From positions 248,001 to 312,000 of the forward strand of contig JACKNE010000007.1 of assembly GCA_024235035.1 (NCBI GenBank): a DNA stretch of 64,000 bases, in the 5' to 3' direction. A model generated the notes under the pieces. That model saw only the letters and a list, made by a program, of their open reading frames with translations. It ran no database searches and had not been told where the DNA came from. This DNA is from Gammaproteobacteria bacterium (GTDB lineage Bacteria; Pseudomonadota; Gammaproteobacteria; Competibacterales; Competibacteraceae). Numbering within the stretch: the first letter of the stretch is position 1; every line of letters begins with the position of its first letter. Positions 52,606 through 60,258 of the stretch are shown piece after piece. Position numbers and translations under genes: made by a program.

Positions 52606-53790
52606 ATGAAAATTCTAATGCTTTCGGATGTGTATTTTCCGCGCGTAAACGGCGTTTCGACATCGATTCAGACGTTTCGGCGTGAATTGCAGCAATTGGG
52701 ACATGAGGTTTGGCTGGTAGCGCCGAAATATGGTGAATCCACTGAAGATGAAGAAGGCATCCACCGGGTGGTCTCCCGCCAAGTCCTCTTCGATCCCGAA
52801 GATCGGATGATGCAACCCTGGTCGCTGCGTCGACAACTGACCACTCTCCAAGCCCAGGATTTTGATCTCGTGCATATTCAGACACCTTTCCTCGCCCACT
52901 ATGCCGGTTTGCGCCTGGCGCGGCGTCTAGCGATCCCATGCGTTGAAACCTATCACACCTTTTTCGAGGAATATCTGTTTCATTACCTGCCGATTTTGCC
53001 GAAAAGCGCTTGGCGGGCCCTCGCCCGTCAATTTTCACGTCGTCAGTGCAACCAATTGGATGGATTGGTCGTACCCTCGCAAGCGATGCGCGAGGTGCTG
53101 ACCCAGTATGGGATCCAGACGACGATGCAGGTGATTCCGACCGGCATGCCGACGGTGGCCTTTCAGGAAGGTGACGGTGCGGCATTTCGCACCCGGCATG
53201 GCATCGGTCCCGATCAGCCCACGCTGGTGTTCGTAGGCCGAGTGGCTTTTGAGAAAAACATCGAGTTTCTGCTGCAAGTCGCCCATGAGCTGGAGCAGAC
53301 GACTCACCCCAATATCGTATTGATCGTCGCCGGCGAGGGGCCGGCGGAAGATCGGTTGCGGCGTTTGGGTAGAGAACTGGGATTACAAGCGAATTTACGC
53401 TTCGTCGGCTACCTGGAGCGAGGCACTGAGCTGAGTGGTTGCTATCAGGCTGGCGACGCTTTCGTTTTTGCCTCACGCACCGAAACTCAAGGGTTGGTAT
53501 TGTTGGAAGCGATGAGTTTGGGGGTGCCGGTCGTCTCCACCGCCGTCATGGGTACCCGTGACATCCTGGCGGCGAAACGGGGTGCGCTGGTTGCTGAGGA
53601 GGATGTGACGCATTTTGCTACCCAGGTGCGTCAAGTGATTGATAATGCTGAGCTTCGCCAACAGTTAGGCGAAGATGGTCGAATTTATGCCCGACAATGG
53701 ACCGCGGAAGGTCCGGCTCAGGCATTGCTGGCGTTTTATGAGACTCTCCTAGCTAAGAAGCAGTTGGCGACGCTGCGCTCAGACCGCTAG
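52606..53790 (+). CDS. GT4-family glycosyltransferase
   Basis: 394 residues from the ATG at 52606 (MKILMLSDVYFPRVNGVSTS) behind AGAGGA. The N-terminal GT-B half has GVSTSIQTFRRELQQLGHEV and FDLVHIQTPFLAHYAGL; the C-terminal half has LVFVGRVAFEKNIEFLL and the nucleotide-sugar binding segment ASRTETQGLVLLEAMSLGVPVV (ExxxGxxxxE type). Members of this branch make glycolipids or add sugars to surface glycans. Acceptor unknown. The 3' end overlaps the convergent ParA gene by 12 bp. Confidence 0.9.
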   Translation: MKILMLSDVYFPRVNGVSTSIQTFRRELQQLGHEVWLVAPKYGESTEDEEGIHRVVSRQVLFDPEDRMMQPWSLRRQLTTLQAQDFDLVHIQTPFLAHYAGLRLARRLAIPCVETYHTFFEEYLFHYLPILPKSAWRALARQFSRRQCNQLDGLVVPSQAMREVLTQYGIQTTMQVIPTGMPTVAFQEGDGAAFRTRHGIGPDQPTLVFVGRVAFEKNIEFLLQVAHELEQTTHPNIVLIVAGEGPAEDRLRRLGRELGLQANLRFVGYLERGTELSGCYQAGDAFVFASRTETQGLVLLEAMSLGVPVVSTAVMGTRDILAAKRGALVAEEDVTHFATQVRQVIDNAELRQQLGEDGRIYARQWTAEGPAQALLAFYETLLAKKQLATLRSDR

Positions 53791-54543
53791 CAAGCTGTAA
53801 AGTGCTTCAAATTCACGGCTCAGCTTGTGCTTGGGGTCAAGATGAATCATCGGCAGCGCCTGGACGTGTGATTCGCGAATCTTGATCGACGCGGACAGAA
53901 AAGTGTTTAGCACAGGCAGACCCTCGGTGCGCAGTTCTTCGACCAACCGCACTGGCAGATTGGCGCGAGCTTGATAGTGATTGACCACGATGCCCTCGAC
54001 CCGCAGAGCGTGATTATGATCGGCCTGGATTTCTCGAACGCTGTCCATCAACGTATACAGGGCGCGACGCGAAAACTCATCGCAATCGAAGGGGATCAAG
54101 CAGGTGTCGGCGGCAATCAGCGCCGAACGGGTGAAGAAATTCAACGCTGGCGGCGTGTCGATGAAAACCTCATCGATATCTCGAAGCGTATCCAATGCCT
54201 CACGCAGCTTGTACATTTTGTAGCGTGATTCCAGCTTGACCTGCAATTCTTCCAAGCGAGGATCAGATGGCAAAACGCCGAGATTGGCAAAGCGAGTGGG
54301 AACTACATAGGTGTGCGGTTTGTCCCCGAACATCTTATAGGCCAAAATATCGTCGAAAAAATGAGCGAGCGTTTTTTTCTGTTCTTCCAGTGACGGACCG
54401 AGCAGATAACGGGACGCATTGGCCTGCGGGTCCAGATCGACCAATAGGGTCCGGCGGCCCCGCGCAGCACTGATAGCCGCCAGGTTGCAGGCAATGGTGG
54501 ACTTGCCTACCCCTCCTTTCTGATTGAAGATGACTCGACGCAT
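53779..54543 (-). CDS. ParA/Soj-family ATPase (no ParB partner in view)
   Basis: 254 residues from the ATG at 54543 (MRRVIFNQKGGVGKSTIACN). The deviant Walker A KGGVGKST (8-15) has the signature Lys; Walker A' VDLDPQANAS and Walker B VFIDTPPAL are present. No HTH extension precedes the ATPase, so it is a short (type Ib/orphan) ParA. No parB or centromere-like repeat lies nearby, so a role in positioning a protein complex is as likely as DNA partition. Adjacent FHA-AAA+ regulator is divergent. Confidence 0.9.
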   Translation of the reverse strand: MRRVIFNQKGGVGKSTIACNLAAISAARGRRTLLVDLDPQANASRYLLGPSLEEQKKTLAHFFDDILAYKMFGDKPHTYVVPTRFANLGVLPSDPRLEELQVKLESRYKMYKLREALDTLRDIDEVFIDTPPALNFFTRSALIAADTCLIPFDCDEFSRRALYTLMDSVREIQADHNHALRVEGIVVNHYQARANLPVRLVEELRTEGLPVLNTFLSASIKIRESHVQALPMIHLDPKHKLSREFEALYSLLAV

Positions 54544-54723
54544 GGTGGTTTCCACGGGTTTGTTAGGGTTTCAGCAAGTGTAGTGCATGTCATGGAAAAG
54601 CGTCGGGATAGGCAATAAACGGCTATGGTGTTGGCGATCGAGCCCTCTGGGTATTTGCACCCCAACTAAAAACTGACCAAACTGCTAGAATCATCTTTAT
54701 CCTACGACTTTTCCGGGGACGGC

Positions 54724-56136
54724 ATGGCTTCATTCACTTCTCCCAGCGATGGCACCGAAATCATCGTCGCGACTTCCCAGTCTCGATTGCGGGTCCAATT
54801 CGAAGCGATTGAGTTGCGGGTGATCGCTGGATCGGACACCGGACTGGAAATCAGCCTCGGTCTGCCCAATGTGCGCATCGGCACCTCACCTGACAACGAC
54901 GTGGTGCTGACGGACCGAGCCGTCTCACGTCGGCACGCTGAAATCCACATGACGCCTAATGGCTTGTTGCTGCGCGATCTGGGATCGACGAATGGCACCT
55001 TTATCAACGATGTGCGCATTACTGAGGCCTACATTCCACCTGACGCAGAATGTCGGCTCGGCTATTCGCAATTGCTGATTCGCCAGCGCACTGAGGAGCG
55101 GAAAGTTGCTGTGCCGCGTCAAGATCATCTGGGCGAACTGGTGGGATCGAGCGAACGGATGCGGGAACTGTATGGGTTGATTCGGGCGGTAGCCCCCACT
55201 CCGACCACTGTCCATCTGAATGGCGAATCGGGATCAGGTAAGGAGCTGGTCGCTCGCACTCTGCACGCTTTCTCTGGCCGACCAGGCCCCTTGGTGGTGT
55301 TCGACGCTTCAGTGACCGATCCAGAGATGGTGCGCAATGACTTGTTCGGTCATATCAAAGGCGCGTTTACCGGCGCGACCGGTTCGCGCGAAGGCGCCTT
55401 TCGTCAGGCCCATACAGGCACCTTGTTCATCGATGAAATCGGTGAACTGCCGCTGGATTTGCAACCACGTCTGCTCCGGGTGTTGGAAACCCGTGAAGTG
55501 ACGCCTATCGGCTCGGACAAATCGACCCGGGTGGATGTGCGCGTCATTACCGCCACACACCGAGACCTGGCCGCCATGGTGCAGACCGGCGCCTTCCGCG
55601 CTGATCTGTTCTACCGCCTGTCGGTCGTACCCATCGATCTGCCAGCGCTGCGCGAGGTTCGCGAGGATATCCCACTGATCGCCGAACACCTGTGCCAGCA
55701 ATTGCAATTGAACTGCCGGATTTCGGCGGCGGCCATGGCGACATTACAAGGCTATCCCTGGCCTGGTAACGTGCGGGAATTACGTAACGTACTGGAACGA
55801 GCAGCGGTCATGTGTAAGGACCGGGAAATCCGCGTTGAAGATTTACGCTTACCCAAGGTCGCCATGGCGCCGATATCAGCTCCACTGGCGCCTGTCCCCG
55901 TGGTTTCCGCTGCGCTTCCGCCATCTCCGCCACCCAGCTTGGTCGAACCGGTATCGATCCCTAAATCCAGTGCTGCTGATGCTCGCGCGCATCTCAAGGA
56001 TATGGAACGCCAGATGATTATCGAAGCCATGGAGCGTAATCGAAACAACAAAGCAGCAGTGGCTCGGGAGTTGGGTATTCCCCTCTCGACCCTGAAGCGC
56101 CGCCTTAAGGAATATCAGATCGGCGAGGAAGAATAG
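54724..56136 (+). CDS. FHA-domain sigma-54-dependent transcriptional activator
   Basis: 470 residues. An N-terminal FHA domain (about 35-115; RIGTSPDNDVVL, SRRHAEI, LGSTNGTFIND) binds phosphothreonine. The AAA+ domain (about 140-370) has Walker A NGESGSGKELVA, GHIKGAFTGAT (the GAFTGA sigma-54 contact loop), Walker B-like LFIDEIGELP and the R-finger region. A proline-rich linker leads to a Fis-type HTH (NNKAAVARELGIPLSTLKRRL). It should open sigma-54 promoters in response to Ser/Thr phosphorylation rather than a two-component phosphorelay. Confidence 0.94.
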   Translation: MASFTSPSDGTEIIVATSQSRLRVQFEAIELRVIAGSDTGLEISLGLPNVRIGTSPDNDVVLTDRAVSRRHAEIHMTPNGLLLRDLGSTNGTFINDVRITEAYIPPDAECRLGYSQLLIRQRTEERKVAVPRQDHLGELVGSSERMRELYGLIRAVAPTPTTVHLNGESGSGKELVARTLHAFSGRPGPLVVFDASVTDPEMVRNDLFGHIKGAFTGATGSREGAFRQAHTGTLFIDEIGELPLDLQPRLLRVLETREVTPIGSDKSTRVDVRVITATHRDLAAMVQTGAFRADLFYRLSVVPIDLPALREVREDIPLIAEHLCQQLQLNCRISAAAMATLQGYPWPGNVRELRNVLERAAVMCKDREIRVEDLRLPKVAMAPISAPLAPVPVVSAALPPSPPPSLVEPVSIPKSSAADARAHLKDMERQMIIEAMERNRNNKAAVARELGIPLSTLKRRLKEYQIGEEE

Positions 56137-56150
56137 CCTCCGTTCTGGCA

Positions 56151-56177
56151 TCGCTCCTCTCCTGAGGAGAAGAGCGA
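56151..56177. terminator. Stem-loop between convergent genes
   Basis: TCGCTCCTCTCC and GGAGAAGAGCGA pair over 12 positions with one mismatch around a TGA loop, between the activator stop and the next convergent gene. No T-run follows, so it may be a bidirectional pause or a weak terminator. Confidence 0.45.
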
Positions 56178-56198
56178 CGCTAAACGCCGGTTCCAGAT

Positions 56199-57041
56199 TC
56201 AATCGAATTGACGATCATGGCGTGGCGGTGGTGGCGCATAGTCATCTTTCTCATCCCAAAAGCGATTGTGCGGTGATCGCCGTCGGTCGCCACCATCGCA
56301 ATCGATGATCTGTTGCCGACAGAGCGTATCGCGCCAGGCATACTTCAGGAAGAACTGGGCCATCGGTTGTCGTTGTGGCTCGAACTCCACCTGTCGCGAT
56401 GGCGACCATTCGCTTTCACCATAGCCAGTACCCGGAGCAGCCCGCAAGCTACGCGGCGCGCCAGCTGCCGCCGGCGCGCTTTGTTGCCGGGGTTCATCGC
56501 CACGCCGATCCTCTTGCCGCCCCTCGGACCAAGGCTGCGATTGCGGTGGACGATAGGAGGTTGCTTCCTGGAATGCGGCCACTGCAATCACACCCAGCGC
56601 CGAGTAGTCGCCCCAGGCGCCGGCGTAGGAATCGCCAGCATCGGTAAAATAAAAGCGATTGACTCGATTCTTGTCCGTGCGCCAACCTTCATAGGTCTCC
56701 TGCTGATGGGGTTCAAGAATATACATCCGTTCGCTCGAACGAAGATGAGAACGCTTGCCGGTAATGATATTGCGCCCATCCACAGCGATCACCACGCCCA
56801 CTCGCTGGTTACTGCGGTTACGAATCTGAATCGAATAACGACTACCATGCATAGCCTCCAGGTGGGCCTTGTAAACCGCAGGCTTCCGATCCTGCCTTAG
56901 AGGATATTGTGGAAATGATCGACCTCGATCGTTGACGACTTCGACTTCCACATCGCGCCTATCGAACGGTTGCGCCCAAAGCATGCTTGGACCCAATAGG
57001 ATTAGAATCGCTATGAGTCCTGTTGGCCATCTGCTGTGCAT
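56199..57041 (-). CDS. Secreted hypothetical protein
   Basis: 280 residues with a signal peptide (IAILILLGPSMLWA/QP). Residues about 60-165 form the conserved part: YSIQIRNRSNQRVGVVIAVD, GRNIITGKRS, YILEPHQQETYEGWRTDKN and RFYFTDAGDSYAGAWGD. The rest is a basic, Gln/Pro/Arg-rich low-complexity tail ending in a His/Arg/Pro-rich segment. No enzymatic motif. Likely periplasmic or cell-surface; function unknown. Convergent with the FHA regulator. Confidence 0.7.
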   Translation of the reverse strand: MHSRWPTGLIAILILLGPSMLWAQPFDRRDVEVEVVNDRGRSFPQYPLRQDRKPAVYKAHLEAMHGSRYSIQIRNRSNQRVGVVIAVDGRNIITGKRSHLRSSERMYILEPHQQETYEGWRTDKNRVNRFYFTDAGDSYAGAWGDYSALGVIAVAAFQEATSYRPPQSQPWSEGRQEDRRGDEPRQQSAPAAAGAPRSLRAAPGTGYGESEWSPSRQVEFEPQRQPMAQFFLKYAWRDTLCRQQIIDCDGGDRRRSPHNRFWDEKDDYAPPPPRHDRQFD

Positions 57042-57306
57042 CGATTTGCTCCAGGTTGATTAAAGGTCCACGGCATTTACCCCCGTGGCTTTCGCGGTGT
57101 GATCCAGCCTAGGAAGCATCGGCTGAATCTCTACTGAATATCTGATATCAGCGGTCCATACCAAATTTCAGCAGGTCAAACTCACCTTAAACGCATGGAA
57201 AGAAGATCGGTTTCTGGGCGGTGTGACGATGCAATTCAGTCCTGATTCACTCTGGCCACCTTAAGCTTTAAACTTACTCAAGAAATTTATTTGGAAGTTT
57301 CCCATC
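57042..57306. other. Intergenic region upstream of the PepSY / two-component operon
   Basis: About 265 bp between divergent genes. It should contain promoters for both the secreted protein and the PepSY-kinase operon; no convincing -35/-10 pair or repeat stands out. Confidence 0.4.
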
Positions 57307-57642
57307 ATGTCCGACAGATCGAAGCTATTGCGATGCTTGGCGCTCTTAGCGCTGGCCGGCTTGTTAGCCACCGGCAACGCGCAGGCGCAATCCTATCGGT
57401 CATATCGGGGCGGTGATTACGGCCCACCCGCTCGTGGCCGGTCAGATCGTCCACCGTCTCGTCAGTTCGCCGACCCCGACCGAGCCGCCAATGCCGCCCG
57501 CAGGGAGACCGGTGGTCGAGTGTTGGGTGTGCGGGGCGCTGAACGCAATGGCCGACCCGGTTATCGAGTTCGTGTCTTGCAACCGGATGGACGAGTACGT
57601 AACTTCCACTACGATCCGGACAACGGCGCTATGCGCGATTGA
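57307..57642 (+). CDS. PepSY-like periplasmic protein
   Basis: 111 residues with a signal peptide ending at NAQA/QS. After a Gly/Arg/Pro-rich stretch, residues about 55-110 (NAARRETGGRVLGVRGAERN, YRVRVLQPDGRVRNFHYD) match the PepSY fold, which is often encoded beside histidine kinases and may sense envelope conditions. It lies 58 bp upstream of the response regulator and reads the same way, so it is probably the first gene of that operon. Confidence 0.8.
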   Translation: MSDRSKLLRCLALLALAGLLATGNAQAQSYRSYRGGDYGPPARGRSDRPPSRQFADPDRAANAARRETGGRVLGVRGAERNGRPGYRVRVLQPDGRVRNFHYDPDNGAMRD

Positions 57643-57700
57643 AAACGCAGCAAAACTCTCCTCTCTTCCGGCGAAGCAGAGGAGCAAGGTGAGAAGTGAA

Positions 57701-58384
57701 ATGCGCATTTTGATCATCGAAGACGAAGCGCCACTGTTGGAACGAATCACTGCCCAGTTGCGCGAGCAAGGTTATGCAGTCGACACCGCCGCCGAGGGTC
57801 GCACCGGTCTATATCTGGGCCAGGAATACCCTCTGGATGCCGCTATCGTCGATCTCGGTCTTCCCGATTTGTCCGGCATCGAAGTCATTCGTCGCTGGCG
57901 GGCGGAAGGGCGCAAGTTTCCCATCCTGATTCTGACTGCCCGTGGTCGCTGGCAGGATAAAGTCGAGGGACTGGAGGCCGGCGCTGACGATTATCTGGTT
58001 AAGCCGTTTCATGCTGAGGAACTGTTGGCGCGATTACGCGCGCTGATTCGCCGCATCGGTGGCTGGACTCGGGCGGTGTTGTGCTGCGGGCCGGTGGCTC
58101 TGGATACCGGCGCCCAACAAGTCACTCTGAACGATCAGCCGGTCGAGGTGACCGCCTACGAGTACAAGCTGCTGGAATACCTGATGTTGCATGCTGGTAC
58201 GGTGATTTCCAAAACCGAACTGACCGAGCACCTCTACCAGGAAGATGAAGATCGCGATAGCAACGTATTGGAAGTGCTGGTTGGCCGATTGCGTCGCAAG
58301 CTCGACCCGGATCGCACTCTCAACCCTATCGAGACATTGCGGGGACGCGGTTACCGATTTCGCCTGGAACGCACGTCTGGCTGA
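57701..58384 (+). CDS. OmpR/PhoP-family response regulator
   Basis: 227 residues from the ATG at 57701 (MRILIIEDEAPLLERITAQL); a much longer upstream frame is a shadow of the PepSY gene. Receiver domain with acidic pocket IIEDE, phospho-acceptor Asp51 and KPFHAEELLARL. The C-terminal winged helix is OmpR-type (EVTAYEYKLLEYLMLHAG, NVLEVLVGRLRRKLDP, TLRGRGYRF). Cotranscribed and directly adjoining the kinase. Confidence 0.96.
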   Translation: MRILIIEDEAPLLERITAQLREQGYAVDTAAEGRTGLYLGQEYPLDAAIVDLGLPDLSGIEVIRRWRAEGRKFPILILTARGRWQDKVEGLEAGADDYLVKPFHAEELLARLRALIRRIGGWTRAVLCCGPVALDTGAQQVTLNDQPVEVTAYEYKLLEYLMLHAGTVISKTELTEHLYQEDEDRDSNVLEVLVGRLRRKLDPDRTLNPIETLRGRGYRFRLERTSG

Positions 58385-59764
58385 ATGCTGATGCATTCTC
58401 TCAGCGGTCGCCTGCTGATCGCCGCCAGCGTGGTGCTGGTTGCCTTTCTTGGCCTGACCGGCTTGACTCTGGATCGAGCGTTCCAGGACAGCGCCTTGGC
58501 CGCCGTCCAGGACCGCTTGCAGGCTCAGGTCTATATGCTGCTCGGCGCCGTCGACATGAACGCTTTCGACCGTCTGACCTTGCCCCAAGCTTTGCCCGAA
58601 GCGCGGTTTTCCACCCCGGATTCAGGTTTGTACGCAGATGTCATGGATGCCAAGGGCAATCTAGTCTGGCGCTCGCCTTCGCTGCTGGGTATGGCGTTGC
58701 CATTCTTTCCAGCGGTCCGCAACCTCGGCGACACTCAGTTTGCGTCGTTGGAAGCATCGAATGGCGCTCCGCTATTTTTGCTGGCCTTCACGGTCAGTTG
58801 GGAAATCACGCCGAATCAATATCGACTTTATACCTTCCGGGTTGCTGAAACCCAGTGGGATTTTCTCGATCAACTCTGGAGTTTCCGCCGCAGCCTATGG
58901 GGTTGGCTACTCGCGGCAACCGGGGTGTTGCTCACCGTGCAGGGTTTGATTCTGCGCTGGAGCCTGAAGCCGTTGCGACGCGTGGCGACCGAGGTCACCG
59001 AGATCGAAGCCGGCCAGCGCATCGAACTCAGCGGTGATTATCCTGAAGAACTGCGACCGCTTACGACCAATCTGAATACGTTAGTGCGCCAAGGTCGCAC
59101 GCTGTTGGAGCGCTATCGAAACGCTCTAGGTGATCTGGCGCACAGTCTGAAGACGCCACTGGCGGTGCTGCGCGGCGCTTTGGATAACAGCACCTCCCCC
59201 GAGGAACTGCGACACGTGCTGGATGAACAACTAGAGCGGATGAACCGCACGGTGGATTATCAGTTGCAACGAGCGGCTGCCTCGGGGCGGATTGCGTTGA
59301 GCGTTCCACTGCCAGTCGCGCCACTAACCCGTCGGATTCTGGACTCGCTCGCCAAAGTTTACGTCGAGCGTGCTCTGGATTTGCAGTGCGCCGTTCAAAA
59401 AAATACGGTTTTTCACGGTGACGAGGGCGATCTGCTGGAAATTCTTGGCAATCTGGCGGATAACGCCTGCAAATGGGCGCATCGCCAAGTGGTGGTGCGC
59501 GCACGGTCTGCTGAATACGACGGGCGGGCGGAATTGGTGGTCGAGGTCGAAGATGATGGGCCGGGCATCCCGATCGAACAAGCGCCCTTGCTGCTCGACC
59601 GGGGGCAGCGGGCTGATCCTACGGTCGCTGGCCATGGCATCGGGTTGGCGGTGGTGCGCGATCTGGTCGAAGAGGTTTATTACGGACAACTGGAGATCGG
59701 TCGCGGAACGCTCGGCGGAGCTTTGGTCCGGGCGCGGTTGCGCTTCCAGGCCAATGGAGAGTAG
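58385..59764 (+). CDS. Sensor histidine kinase (PhoQ-like)
   Basis: 459 residues starting one base after the regulator stop. TM1 is at about 10-28 and TM2 near 170-190, enclosing a periplasmic sensor domain of about 140 residues. A HAMP-like segment (LRRVATEVTEIEAGQRIEL) is followed by the phospho-acceptor His in LGDLAHSLKTPLAVLRGAL, then an ATPase domain with N box LGNLADNACKWAH and G boxes DDGPGIP and GHGIGLAVVRDL. Likely senses an envelope signal relayed through the PepSY protein. Confidence 0.95.
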   Translation: MLMHSLSGRLLIAASVVLVAFLGLTGLTLDRAFQDSALAAVQDRLQAQVYMLLGAVDMNAFDRLTLPQALPEARFSTPDSGLYADVMDAKGNLVWRSPSLLGMALPFFPAVRNLGDTQFASLEASNGAPLFLLAFTVSWEITPNQYRLYTFRVAETQWDFLDQLWSFRRSLWGWLLAATGVLLTVQGLILRWSLKPLRRVATEVTEIEAGQRIELSGDYPEELRPLTTNLNTLVRQGRTLLERYRNALGDLAHSLKTPLAVLRGALDNSTSPEELRHVLDEQLERMNRTVDYQLQRAAASGRIALSVPLPVAPLTRRILDSLAKVYVERALDLQCAVQKNTVFHGDEGDLLEILGNLADNACKWAHRQVVVRARSAEYDGRAELVVEVEDDGPGIPIEQAPLLLDRGQRADPTVAGHGIGLAVVRDLVEEVYYGQLEIGRGTLGGALVRARLRFQANGE

Positions 59765-60258
59765 GCGAAAGCACGCAGCGCTGGAAGCAAGAAACCCCAT
59801 CGAATATTTATATTGACATAGCTTTTATCACGTCAACAACGACGTACATCTATCTTGGCGTAAGTGTTTATAGGTGTATGTCATGAAATCAAATTCCGGT
59901 GGAGCCGTTTCCCCTGAAACGGTACGCATCCAATGCTCAAACCTGCTACTGGATCGGTAGATAACCTGCCTGGAATAGCAGGGTTTCCGGTTCGATGGTT
60001 GTATTTGTAAGACATTGACAGGATATCGAAGTCTGATTGTGTATCCTTAGTTGTCTCATTTCGATATTGAATTTAAAAGAATACCTCTTGTTTTAAGACA
60101 CTCGATTTCAATAAAATTCAAAATGATACAGTTAAATTATAATTCTTTGATATCGAATCCTGATTGCGCACATCATGTATTATTTTATATAAATCAAATG
60201 ATTAGAATTTAGACTGTATAATCACACTAAAAACCCTAATCATCAATAGAGGTAGTTT
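59765..60258. other. Structured, A+T-rich intergenic region
   Basis: About 495 bp. It contains a 7-bp hairpin CCGTTTC/GAAACGG (59905-59922) and a second stem CCTGCTA/TAGCAGG (59942-59948 with 59976-59982) whose interior can fold further. Downstream (60040-60258) the sequence is very A+T-rich and holds the start of the next gene. This may be an RNA leader or a terminator region; no known riboswitch is recognised. Confidence 0.5.

Noticed and set aside
53779..54543. Plasmid partition locus
   Set aside because: The ParA ATPase has no ParB gene or centromere-like repeats beside it, and all neighbours are chromosomal-type genes.
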